From Flavobacteriales bacterium (GTDB lineage: Bacteria; Bacteroidota; Bacteroidia; Flavobacteriales; TMED113), in contig PAWM01000010.1 in NCBI GenBank assembly GCA_002714185.1, positions 11,045 through 72,116 of the forward strand: DNA of 61,072 bases, written 5' to 3'. The notes beneath the pieces are model-generated. The model was not told where the DNA came from. It made no database searches and worked only from the letters and a program-made list of their open reading frames with translations. Position 1 is the first letter of the stretch, and each line of letters starts with the position of its first letter. The position numbers and the translations under genes were made by a program. Shown here one piece after another: positions 18,219 to 26,815 of the stretch.

Positions 18219-21107
18219 TTATTCATTATTCAAATTCATCATTTTTAAATTCTCATTTGAAGATGATGAATTTGACATAAAAATATTTAAGTCACCAGTA
18301 TACTTTTCTCTTTCTTTAGTGACATTATTAAATACTTCTAGAACATAATAATATACACCGTCAGTTACTTGAGTATTATTATATGTTGTTTTTCCATTCC
18401 ACCATTCACCACTTATTCCGTATCCTGTAGTGTTGTATACTATAACACCCCATCTGTTATAAACTGTAAAAATACTTTCAGTATATATTTCAGGATTTAA
18501 GTTTTTAATAATAAATTGTTCATTATTACCATCGTCATTAGGGGTTATTACATTTGAAAATACTAGAGGACACTCAAATCCAATATTTATTATTGAAACA
18601 GTATCGCATGCAGGATATGCAAAGCTATATAGTCCAAAATTGGGTACAGTAATATCTGTAAAATTAGATGTTTGGTCAGTAAAAATGACTCCAGGTTCAC
18701 CATAAATTTGTTCCCATGGTCCTCCTTGGCTAGGGTCATCAGTATAAGCGATTAGTGATGCTGTTAAAATACAGTTTTGAAAATTAGGAGCAATAATATG
18801 TGGTGGAGTAGGTTCAAATTGAATTTCTAAAAGAGTGGTATTTCCGCATCCATTTAATCCAATCTCATAAGTTCCATAATCAGATACTATAAGTTCAGTG
18901 TTAACTGATGTTGAATTTGTGAAACTTGCATTTGTTCCTGTAGGTGAATTATTTATAAACCATTCAATATTTTGTCCATTATCAATAATTGCTTCTAAAT
19001 TTGTTGAAAGAGCACATGATGTGATTTGTTCTGCTAAGATTTCAGGTTGAACTGGTTCAAAATTAATAATCGCAGTTTCACTATTTGTACCGCAACCATA
19101 GTAGGTGAAAGTGTATTCTCCATATTGATTTACTATTACATTTGTACTTGTTGAAGTAGGATTACTAAAAATAGCATTACCAGGTCCCTGGTAGTCCCAA
19201 TATCCTGGATCTCCTAGTACAATAGCTTCTAATTGACTTTCTAACTCACAGTATATATTTAAATTTTCTGTTGGAGATATTATTTGAGGTTCTATTGCTA
19301 GTGAATTGACATAGATTGGCTCACTAGATTCACCACATCCATTATATATGAATTCATATGTTCCATATTCATCAACAGTCACAATAGGATTTAATAATTC
19401 TTGGTCATTAAAAATAGCATTACCAGGTCCTGAGAAACTCCAGTATCCTGGGTCTCCATCAACTGTAGCATTTAACTCAAACGGTTCTAAGCAATATATA
19501 TCTTCTGGTCCATTGGTACTTGGCTCAATACCTGTCATATTTATTTCAATAGAGCTGTTTGTTCCACAACCGTAATATGTAAATAAATAAGTGCCGTAAC
19601 CATTAACAGTTATTGTTGGATTTAAAGAAATTGGATTATCAATATTAGTTAAAAAAGGACCTTCACCTTCCCAATATCCAGGGTCTCCTTCAATTACTGC
19701 ATTGAGTGAAAAGCTTTCTAAGCAGGAATAGGTATTTGATATAGATGAAAGTATTGGTGCACTACTTTCCACATTAACTGTTGTTGAAAATTCTTCACCA
19801 CATATTGTGTAAGAAAAAATATAAGTTCCATATGCTGTGACACTAGCAAATGTGTTATTTGCAGATATGTTATCGATTTGTACATTTAAATTTGGTTCAA
19901 CACTCCATTCTCCATTATTATTGCCTCCAATAACATTTAATGGTATATCATCTAAGCAATAAACAGTATTTGGTATGTCAAAACTTATGTTATTTGCAAC
20001 TTCTATTATTACTTCATCAGTTGAATTGGTGCATTCAGTAAAAATTTCCCATTGAAATATATTTTCACCATTTCCTAGACTGGTAACTAGGGTAGTTGGA
20101 CTAGATGGATCTGAAAAAACTCCGAAACCACTTATTACTGACCAAGTACCTATTTCATTATTAGCAGGGTCATTTACATTTAATACAATTTCATCTTCAC
20201 AAGTTAGGAGGTTACTTCCAGCTTCAGATGTTGTTACTAGAGATAGGTCAGCACTAGAATTAACATCTAAAATATAATCGCCAGGTTGAAAGCCGTCAGA
20301 ATATATATCTACGATAACATAGTAAACACCCTCAGTTAAATAAGTGTCAATTGTTAGGGTGCCTTCAAAAAATGACATTACCTGTTCAATGGGTCCACTG
20401 CAGCATGCAGAAGCAACAGTTAGCCAAGATTCACCTGCCCAAAATCCTGCATCTTGTGTGAGTGTGAAGTTAAAGTTTCCATCACAAGTGACTGTTAATT
20501 CTATGATTTCATCATTAAAAGGAGCAAAATTACAATTTTGTCCGGCTGGAAAAACATCACTGTCAATTGATCCATTATCAGTAATTGAGTAGTTAGGTAA
20601 ACAAGGACCAGGTATAATTCCACAGGTTATAAAAACATCATTTTGTGTAAATCCAAGGCAATCTTCGTTAATCCCTACGCTGCATAATGTTGCACCTTCT
20701 GGGTTTTCGTCAACTATGATACCAAAGTCTATGCAATCTAGACCCCATCCTCCATTTTCAAAATAAGGTGAATTTGTAACTGGGTCAAAATCATTATATG
20801 TGGCTAACCATATACCATTGCTTACACTTACTGTAGCAGTATTACCTGTAGCTGGGGCTGTAACTTCTGTTACAGTCGTGCCTAAAATATTAATGTCATT
20901 ATTAAAATATAAATCAAAACCATCTGCTGAGCCTCCAGATCCAATACAGGCACTGATATCCATATAAAAGGTACCGTCTCCATTATCAATAACATTACTA
21001 ACTGTTAGTGTGGGTGTTGTATCACAAGCTATTAAACTATTATTAATGAAAAATAACGATATAAAAATTGAGAAAAAAATTTTAAAAAAAGATATTTTCT
21101 TAAACAT
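18219..21107 (-). CDS. T9SS type B sorted surface protein with GYW/CG repeats
   Basis: 962 aa from the ATG at 21107, which begins a clear signal peptide (MFKKISFFKIFFSIF, cleavage near SLIAC); an in-frame start 30 codons upstream would put a charged stretch ahead of it and is unlikely. Residues 20-300 are a beta-rich region with a repeat-free Cys pattern. Residues about 300-860 hold about seven ~75-80 aa units of the form GDPGYWxxxGPGNAIF...T.V.V..YGTY.F.Y.GCG. The C-terminus is a gliding-motility-associated type B sorting domain: VITPNDDGNNEQF, VYNRWG, DGVYYYVLE. About 18 Ser/Asn-rich residues extend past the usual end of the domain. Predicted to be exported by T9SS to the cell surface or medium. 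Confidence 0.85.
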   Translation of the reverse strand: MFKKISFFKIFFSIFISLFFINNSLIACDTTPTLTVSNVIDNGDGTFYMDISACIGSGGSADGFDLYFNNDINILGTTVTEVTAPATGNTATVSVSNGIWLATYNDFDPVTNSPYFENGGWGLDCIDFGIIVDENPEGATLCSVGINEDCLGFTQNDVFITCGIIPGPCLPNYSITDNGSIDSDVFPAGQNCNFAPFNDEIIELTVTCDGNFNFTLTQDAGFWAGESWLTVASACCSGPIEQVMSFFEGTLTIDTYLTEGVYYVIVDIYSDGFQPGDYILDVNSSADLSLVTTSEAGSNLLTCEDEIVLNVNDPANNEIGTWSVISGFGVFSDPSSPTTLVTSLGNGENIFQWEIFTECTNSTDEVIIEVANNISFDIPNTVYCLDDIPLNVIGGNNNGEWSVEPNLNVQIDNISANNTFASVTAYGTYIFSYTICGEEFSTTVNVESSAPILSSISNTYSCLESFSLNAVIEGDPGYWEGEGPFLTNIDNPISLNPTITVNGYGTYLFTYYGCGTNSSIEINMTGIEPSTNGPEDIYCLEPFELNATVDGDPGYWSFSGPGNAIFNDQELLNPIVTVDEYGTYEFIYNGCGESSEPIYVNSLAIEPQIISPTENLNIYCELESQLEAIVLGDPGYWDYQGPGNAIFSNPTSTSTNVIVNQYGEYTFTYYGCGTNSETAIINFEPVQPEILAEQITSCALSTNLEAIIDNGQNIEWFINNSPTGTNASFTNSTSVNTELIVSDYGTYEIGLNGCGNTTLLEIQFEPTPPHIIAPNFQNCILTASLIAYTDDPSQGGPWEQIYGEPGVIFTDQTSNFTDITVPNFGLYSFAYPACDTVSIINIGFECPLVFSNVITPNDDGNNEQFIIKNLNPEIYTESIFTVYNRWGVIVYNTTGYGISGEWWNGKTTYNNTQVTDGVYYYVLEVFNNVTKEREKYTGDLNIFMSNSSSSNENLKMMNLNNE

Positions 21108-21227
21108 TCTATAAAAATAAAGATTTATTATATTAATGACTATTTTTTTAACCTTCAAATTTCTATGTATTTTTGAACATTTATTGCACATTAGCAATTT
21201 GAAATAGTTTTTTTAAGAAAAATAATT

Positions 21228-22259
21228 ATGATTTACAGATACTTTTTTAGAAATTTTCTTTTTTTATTCCCTCCTGAGTATTCCCATAATATAGCTATTT
21301 TTTTTATCAAACTAATATTTTTAGTCCCCGGTGTTAAACAATGTTTAAAGTTTTTTTATTGTTTTGAAGGTTCAAAATTGCAAAAAAGTCTTTTTGGCCT
21401 TGTATTTAAAAATCCTGTTGGTTTAGCTGCTGGTTTTGATAAAAATGCGAATGTATTTAATGAATTTGAATCCTTCGGTTTTGGATTTATTGAGATTGGT
21501 ACTGTAACCCCAATGCCACAGTATGGTAATCAAAAGCCAAGATTATTTAGATTGAAAATGGATAATGCTCTAATTAATAGAATGGGTTTTAATAATGACG
21601 GTATTGAAAAAATTGTTAAAAGATTAAAAAATAAAAAAACCAACATTATAATAGGAGGAAATATAGGTAAAAATAAAATTACACCAAATGAAGCAGCTTC
21701 GTCCGATTATAAAGATTGTTTGCAAAAAATAGCACCACATGTTGATTATCTAGTACTTAATATAAGTTCTCCTAACACTCCTGGATTAGTGGAGTTGCAA
21801 AATAAAAAAGGTTTAAAATCATTACTTTCAGTAGTTCAAGAAATTAATCAAAAAGAATTTAATAAGCCATTATTAATTAAAATCTCTCCTGATTTAACTT
21901 TGAAACAAATTGATCATATTTTAACTTTAGTTAAAGAATATAATATTGCAGGTATAATTGCAACGAATACCTCATCCAATAGAGATAACCTTACTACTAG
22001 GTTATCATATATAGATCAAGTAGGTGCTGGTGGGTTAAGTGGAAGACCGCTGTTTGTAAAGTCTAAAAAAGTTGTTTCTTACATTAGTAAAAAAACCTCA
22101 GGTCAGTTGCCAATTATTGCTGTTGGTGGTATCAGTTGTGCGAATGATGCTCTTGAAATGTTTAATTCTGGTGCAAGTTTAGTTCAAGTTTATACTGGAT
22201 TTATCTACAAAGGTCCATCATTAGTTCGTGATATTAAAAAAAAATTATTGGACATCTAA
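21228..22259 (+). CDS. pyrD: Dihydroorotate dehydrogenase (quinone), class 2
   Basis: Oxidises dihydroorotate to orotate and passes electrons to the quinone pool at the inner membrane face (pyrimidine synthesis). The 343 aa include the N-terminal hydrophobic helical extension (residues 1-35) typical of class 2. Signatures are NPVGLAAGFDKNA, EIGTVTP, NRMGFNNDG, LNISSPNTPGL with the catalytic Ser, IIATNTSS, GAGGLSGRPL and the FMN-phosphate site VGGISCANDA. It diverges from the surface-protein gene across 120 bases (promoters for both probably lie there, none clear). The 3' end overlaps the converging monooxygenase-like gene by 15 bases. Confidence 0.96.
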   Translation: MIYRYFFRNFLFLFPPEYSHNIAIFFIKLIFLVPGVKQCLKFFYCFEGSKLQKSLFGLVFKNPVGLAAGFDKNANVFNEFESFGFGFIEIGTVTPMPQYGNQKPRLFRLKMDNALINRMGFNNDGIEKIVKRLKNKKTNIIIGGNIGKNKITPNEAASSDYKDCLQKIAPHVDYLVLNISSPNTPGLVELQNKKGLKSLLSVVQEINQKEFNKPLLIKISPDLTLKQIDHILTLVKEYNIAGIIATNTSSNRDNLTTRLSYIDQVGAGGLSGRPLFVKSKKVVSYISKKTSGQLPIIAVGGISCANDALEMFNSGASLVQVYTGFIYKGPSLVRDIKKKLLDI

Positions 22260-23606
22260 GCTGATTTTTTCATCTCCTTCCTGGTAGGGTAAATAATTAA
22301 TAATAAATTGTAGCATCTCATTTGTTGTTTTCATACTTCCCTTTCCATTAAATCCAATTCTTTCAGAAATTTCTTTTGGTGGATTGAACGGATTGTCAGG
22401 ATTATTTTCTGTATTATCATATATTGCTTCTACAATAATTTCAGAACCTGCTGGAATTTTTAGCATCTTTTTATATGTATAAAAATATTGCCATCTAAAA
22501 TTCCAATTATTGATTTTAATTAATGGAATTGTATCGTTATTTAAAGTCACGGCAAATGCTATAAATGATTTACCTAATAAGTGCATATGAGGATTTATTG
22601 TAAGCAATGATATATCCTGAGTAATAGTGGCTTTTGTAGTAAATTTTTTAATTTCATTAGGTGGTATAATTAATGGTGGATTGATTTTAGATATCCCAAA
22701 AGTACCTAATTGTGTTTCTTGAACCTGCCTTTTAGGAGGTGAATCACTAAAATATATATTAAAATAAGAACTATCTCTCTCTGGATAAGGTGTAGGCCCG
22801 TAATGAAAATCATTAACAAGAATAATATTCTTTTTTTTAGCCCTATATCCGCCAATACCAAGTGGATATTCAGTTTGTTCCGACCCTGGTAAATAATTTG
22901 CAACGGACGGTGTTAACAAAGGGTATGTGTCATCATCATTTAAAATGTCCATCTTTTGAAAAGCTTTATCATCTGAGAATATTTCAGTATTAACAACATA
23001 CTCACCTTGGAAGATGTTTTTCTTTTTATTTTCTTCATATGTTATTAAATGTGCATTTATATGATGAACTACTTGTTTATTATTAGCAACAAATTCTATT
23101 TTTTTAATAAATGTATCTTTTTGCAGTTCAAATGGAAATTTCATCATTAAGAACTCATCTGTATTTAAATCATTTGTTACATGTGTCTTTTGCATATAAA
23201 TTTGAAGGTCCGGTTTATCTTGATTCTTATTAACAAATATTGAATCTAATATATGATTTGGAGTGTCTTCACCTTTTGTAATTCCGTTCTGTATCCATTT
23301 TAATATAGTTTCTTTCTCATTTATTGTTAGATTTTTTTCATTTAAGAAGCTTCTGTAATATGGGTCTGCTGGCCATGGCGGCATATAATTAGTGGTAATT
23401 ACTTGAGTAATCATTTTAGATCTTTTCGAAACATCTTCATATGAGATTAAATTAAATGGTCCAGCACCTTTTGGATTATGACAAACTGCACATTTAGTAT
23501 GAATGATTTTCTTAACATTATTATGAAAGGTGATTTGTTTTTTATCACATCCAATCATTATTATATATATACATATACATATTATTTGAATCTTTCTATA
23601 ATACAT
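22245..23606 (-). CDS. Cytochrome c plus copper type II monooxygenase-like lipoprotein
   Basis: 453 aa. Residues 1-20 are hydrophobic and end in Cys20 (MIGC), a probable lipoprotein anchor. A c-type haem site CAVCH is at 39-43 with a likely axial Met in NYMPPWPADP (75). Residues 150-440 match the two-domain fold of peptidylglycine alpha-hydroxylating-type monooxygenases: HH at 181-182 and His268 (NDFHYG) fit the CuH site; HMH at 340-342 and Met431 (TTNEM) fit the CuM site. All six copper ligands known from PHM are therefore present. Substrate unknown. It overlaps the redoxin-like gene by 25 bases; in other bacteria related redoxin, haem and monooxygenase parts can be fused in one protein. Confidence 0.75.
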   Translation of the reverse strand: MYYRKIQIICICIYIIMIGCDKKQITFHNNVKKIIHTKCAVCHNPKGAGPFNLISYEDVSKRSKMITQVITTNYMPPWPADPYYRSFLNEKNLTINEKETILKWIQNGITKGEDTPNHILDSIFVNKNQDKPDLQIYMQKTHVTNDLNTDEFLMMKFPFELQKDTFIKKIEFVANNKQVVHHINAHLITYEENKKKNIFQGEYVVNTEIFSDDKAFQKMDILNDDDTYPLLTPSVANYLPGSEQTEYPLGIGGYRAKKKNIILVNDFHYGPTPYPERDSSYFNIYFSDSPPKRQVQETQLGTFGISKINPPLIIPPNEIKKFTTKATITQDISLLTINPHMHLLGKSFIAFAVTLNNDTIPLIKINNWNFRWQYFYTYKKMLKIPAGSEIIVEAIYDNTENNPDNPFNPPKEISERIGFNGKGSMKTTNEMLQFIINYLPYQEGDEKISLDVQ

Positions 23607-24157
23607 CCAATAGCTGTTGTTTTATTTATTAAAATTGAATCATGATAAATGTATTTTCTGATAGCATCATCTAAATAATTATTATTAATATTTTGTCCTT
23701 TTCTTCCTAATGCTTTTACCCAGTCGTCTATTAATCCTTGATAAATAATATTTAAATTTGTATCTAATAAAAAACATTCTGGTGTTACTGTAGCATTGAG
23801 AAATTCAGTAATTACTTGGTTTGTGTCAATAATGACATTCATTGTAATATTATTTTTGATCAGAAAATTATTAGTTTTATTTTCAGAGTAGATTGTTGAT
23901 GGAAAAAAAGCATAAAAATCAAAAGTATTTTCATACTTATCACATAATTCATTAATTGTTTTAGAGTATGATTTACAGAGTGGGCATTCAGGGTCAAGGG
24001 CAAACAGAACTTTTGCCTTATTATCTTTTTTTATATATTTTAATATTGTTCTATTTAAAGAGTCATTTTGACTTGTAGAAATTTGTGTGTTTATTTTGGA
24101 TTTACAGCAAATACAAAATAATAAAATTATAATTAAATTATATTTAAATAATTTCAT
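23582..24157 (-). CDS. Redoxin-like lipoprotein paired with the monooxygenase-like gene
   Basis: 191 aa with a hydrophobic N-terminus ending in Cys (LLFCICC), a likely lipoprotein. A thioredoxin-fold core holds C58-P-L-C61 (DPECPLCKSYS) and TVTPECFLLD in place of the cis-Pro loop. The C-terminal signature GLIDDW..ALGRKG..NNNYLDDAIR....T...GC is the one seen in redoxin domains associated with copper-monooxygenase proteins. It probably delivers electrons or handles thiols for the overlapping downstream gene (25-base overlap); this is inference. It starts 6 bases after folP on the same strand. Confidence 0.7.
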   Translation of the reverse strand: MKLFKYNLIIILLFCICCKSKINTQISTSQNDSLNRTILKYIKKDNKAKVLFALDPECPLCKSYSKTINELCDKYENTFDFYAFFPSTIYSENKTNNFLIKNNITMNVIIDTNQVITEFLNATVTPECFLLDTNLNIIYQGLIDDWVKALGRKGQNINNNYLDDAIRKYIYHDSILINKTTAIGCIIERFK

Positions 24158-24163
24158 TTGGTG

Positions 24164-24991
24164 TTATTTATTTGTATTTATTAATTTATAAATTTGAATT
24201 ATTTCTTTTGCTTCTTTTACATCGTGAACACGTATAATTTTAGCACCTTTTAGTATGGCCATTGTATTTATTATGGTAGTTCCGTTAAGAGCTTGATCCT
24301 TATCAATGTTTAAGGTGTTTTGAATCATTGATTTTCGTGAAGCACCAATAAGAACTGGATATTTAAATTTCAGTAAATCAGGAATCATGTTTATTAATTG
24401 GTAATTCTGAGATAAATTTTTCCCAAATCCTATGCCCGGATCTATAATGATTTTATTGAATTTTAAGTCCATTAATAAATTAATTTTTTGTTTAAAAAAA
24501 TTAAGTATTTCATTTTTAAAATTGTCATAAAAAGTATTTTCTTGCATAGTATAAGGTTTGCCATGCATATGCATCATAATATATGGTATTTGATGTTTTG
24601 CAATAACTTCAAACATTTTTCTTTGTTCTTTTTCAACATAAATATCATTAATTATATTAGCACCATAATTGATTGCATTTTCTGCAATTTTAGATCTGAA
24701 TGTGTCGATGGATATTGTAATTTCAGGAAATAGATTTCTTAATTTATTTAAAACAGGAAATAGTCTTTTCTCTTCTTGTTTAACAGAAATTAGTTTTGAC
24801 CCAGGACGAGATGAGCAAGCTCCTAAATCTATTATATCAACACCTTGATCAATCATTTTTTGAGCACATTTAATTGCATTTTCAGGGTTTATATATTTAC
24901 CACCATCATAAAACGAATCCGGAGTAAGATTAATTATTCCCATAACTAATGGAAGTTGTTTTTTTGATTGTATTTTTTTGTAAAAATTCAA
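24164..24991 (-). CDS. folP: Dihydropteroate synthase
   Basis: Condenses p-aminobenzoate with hydroxymethyl-dihydropterin diphosphate in folate synthesis. 275 aa. Signatures are MGIINLTPDSFYDGG (17-31), DIIDLGACSSRPGS, ISIDTFRSK, GANIINDI, IIDPGIGFGK and a terminal IIRVHDV. The start at 24991 is TTG; the only nearby ATG is Met17, which would remove the strand before the conserved motif, so TTG is preferred. It leads a - strand run with the redoxin and monooxygenase-like genes and diverges from the DUF1599 gene, a neighbourhood common in Bacteroidota. Confidence 0.95.
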   Translation of the reverse strand: MNFYKKIQSKKQLPLVMGIINLTPDSFYDGGKYINPENAIKCAQKMIDQGVDIIDLGACSSRPGSKLISVKQEEKRLFPVLNKLRNLFPEITISIDTFRSKIAENAINYGANIINDIYVEKEQRKMFEVIAKHQIPYIMMHMHGKPYTMQENTFYDNFKNEILNFFKQKINLLMDLKFNKIIIDPGIGFGKNLSQNYQLINMIPDLLKFKYPVLIGASRKSMIQNTLNIDKDQALNGTTIINTMAILKGAKIIRVHDVKEAKEIIQIYKLINTNK

Positions 24992-25062
24992 TTCTTGATA
25001 AGTTAAGATTGATTAATTATTTTATTTTTGTTAAAGATAGAATTAAATGTTTAATGATACAT

Positions 25063-25599
25063 ATGAAAACATCTGAGAGTTTTGATTTAATAATTAATAA
25101 TTGTCACATTTTATTTAATAAAAAAATGCTTGATTATGGGAGTGCTTGGAGAATTTTAAGACTTCGTTCTTTAACAGATCAGATTTTTATAAAAGCACAA
25201 AGAATTAGAAGTATTGAAGATAAAGGTAAGCAGGAAGTTAGTGATACAATTGAGGCAGAGTTTAAGGGAATTATTAATTATTCTATAATTGCATTGATTC
25301 AGTTAGAAAAAGGCTTAGCTGATTCAGCAGATTTAGATTTAGATGAAGCTTCTAAATTATACGAATATTATGCAACAAAAGCCAAAAAGTTGATGGTTGC
25401 AAAAAATCATGATTATAATGAAGCTTGGCGAGATATGAGAGTTGGGTCTTTTACTGATTTAATTCTTCAAAAGTTATTAAGAGTAAAGCAAATAGAGGAT
25501 AATAAAGGTGAAACTTTAGTTTCAGAGGGCATTGATGCAAATTATTTTGATATGATTAATTATTCTATTTTTGCTTTAATTAAACTATCTGAAAAATGA
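25063..25599 (+). CDS. DUF1599 protein with two tandem copies of the domain
   Basis: 178 aa from ATG 25063 (MKTSESFD); an ATG at 25054 is an alternative, and a longer open frame back to 24949 would overlap folP and is rejected. The protein is an internal duplication: YGSAWRILRLRSLTDQIFIK..RI.SIED..... followed by a second copy YNEAWRDMRVGSFTDLILQK..RVKQIEDNKG, each ending in (D/E)..(I/M)INYSI.ALI.L. This is the DUF1599 arrangement, considered to relate to nucleotide-modification proteins. The function is not established. It overlaps the next gene in ATGA, indicating translational coupling with the DoxX/BT_3928-like protein. Confidence 0.8.
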   Translation: MKTSESFDLIINNCHILFNKKMLDYGSAWRILRLRSLTDQIFIKAQRIRSIEDKGKQEVSDTIEAEFKGIINYSIIALIQLEKGLADSADLDLDEASKLYEYYATKAKKLMVAKNHDYNEAWRDMRVGSFTDLILQKLLRVKQIEDNKGETLVSEGIDANYFDMINYSIFALIKLSEK

Positions 25600-26801
25600 A
25601 TTTCCTGATTATTATTTTTTCCATTCAAGCTGTAGCTATTTTTCTTGCATTTATTAAATTATTCTCGAAAAGAAAAATGGTAAATATTCTTCGTGTTTCA
25701 TACTCCGTGTTTTTACTTTTTTCAGGTTTTGTTAAAATTATTGATCCATTAGGTTTTTCATACAAGTTAGAGGAATATTTTCAAGTTTTTGAAATGGAGT
25801 GGTTGTTGCCATTTACTATATTCTTATCAATAACTGTTTGTCTTGTTGAATTTATTATTGCAATTTTTCTTCTTTTGGGTATTTATATTAAACAGACTTT
25901 ATATGTAAATTTATTATTGATGATTTCATTTACATTTCTCACTTTTTATTCTGCATATTTTAATGCTGTAACTGATTGCGGATGTTTTGGTGACTTTATG
26001 AAATTAGAACCATGGGTTTCTTTTCAAAAAGATGTTTTTTTAATAATTATTTCGATTTTATTAATCTGTTATCAATTATATATAAAACCTATTTTAATAT
26101 CTTCTAATCATAAAAATTCATTGTTTTTAGCTTTTGTTTTTATTATTATCTTTTCAATACCTATTTATTCTTTGTCTCATCTACCTATTATAGATTTTAG
26201 AGCATACAAAATTAATACTGATTTAATTGAGGGAAAAAAGACCTGTGATCAGATTGGCAAACCATGTCTTCAGGAAGAGATTTGGTACAAGGTTGTTGAT
26301 AAACAAACAGGCGATACAATAAAAATGTTAAGTAATCAGTGGGCTTCTCAATGGAAAGAATTTGATAAAGTTCAAGGATTCGAAGAGCGAATTATTATTG
26401 ATAAAGGTTATGAACCTCCAATCAAAGACTTCGATATTATAAATCCATTAAGTTTTGATCAAAGTATGACTGATAGCATTTTGAAAATGAATAAAGTTAT
26501 ATTAGTTATCTCACATGATATTGAAAAAACTAATCTTAAGGGCCATAAATTTGTTTCTAATTTAACTGATGCTGTAGACCATAATGCACAAATTTTTGGT
26601 TTATCATCTTCCTCCTCAGATGAAATAATTAATAAATTGTCAATTTCTGAACTACCTTTTCCCTACTTTTTAGTTGATCAAACTACTTTGAAAACTATAA
26701 TTCGTGCTAATCCTGGTGTGATTTTACTAGAGAGAGGTGTTGTAATTAATAAGTGGCATTGGAGAGATATTCCTGCTGATCTTTCTGTTTTTGTAAATTA
26801 A
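25596..26801 (+). CDS. BT_3928-like DoxX-family membrane protein
   Basis: 401 aa. Residues 1-185 hold several membrane segments and a DoxX-like signature FSGFVKIIDPLGFSYKLEEYF, plus FNAVTDCGCFGDFMKLEPW with a conserved Cys pair (CGCF) as in MauE/DoxX-type proteins. The C-terminal ~200 aa are soluble and resemble a thioredoxin-like fold (VILVISHDIEKT, a LPFPYFLVDQTTLKT segment and NPGVILLERGVV). Possible role in quinone-linked disulfide chemistry, inferred from the fold pairing. Overlaps the DUF1599 gene (ATGA) and is followed after 14 bases by an ABC permease, matching the conserved folP-DUF1599-BT_3928 neighbourhood of Bacteroidota. Confidence 0.75.
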   Translation: MNFLIIIFSIQAVAIFLAFIKLFSKRKMVNILRVSYSVFLLFSGFVKIIDPLGFSYKLEEYFQVFEMEWLLPFTIFLSITVCLVEFIIAIFLLLGIYIKQTLYVNLLLMISFTFLTFYSAYFNAVTDCGCFGDFMKLEPWVSFQKDVFLIIISILLICYQLYIKPILISSNHKNSLFLAFVFIIIFSIPIYSLSHLPIIDFRAYKINTDLIEGKKTCDQIGKPCLQEEIWYKVVDKQTGDTIKMLSNQWASQWKEFDKVQGFEERIIIDKGYEPPIKDFDIINPLSFDQSMTDSILKMNKVILVISHDIEKTNLKGHKFVSNLTDAVDHNAQIFGLSSSSSDEIINKLSISELPFPYFLVDQTTLKTIIRANPGVILLERGVVINKWHWRDIPADLSVFVN

Positions 26802-26815
26802 TTAAAACTAAATTA

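Noticed and set aside
21108-21197. Upstream in-frame start for the 18219-21107 gene
   Set aside because: The added 30 residues are basic and Cys containing and would mask the signal peptide beginning at Met 21107.
24949-25062. Longer N-terminus for the DUF1599 protein
   Set aside because: It overlaps the start of divergent folP; DUF1599 proteins begin close to the MKTSESFD position.
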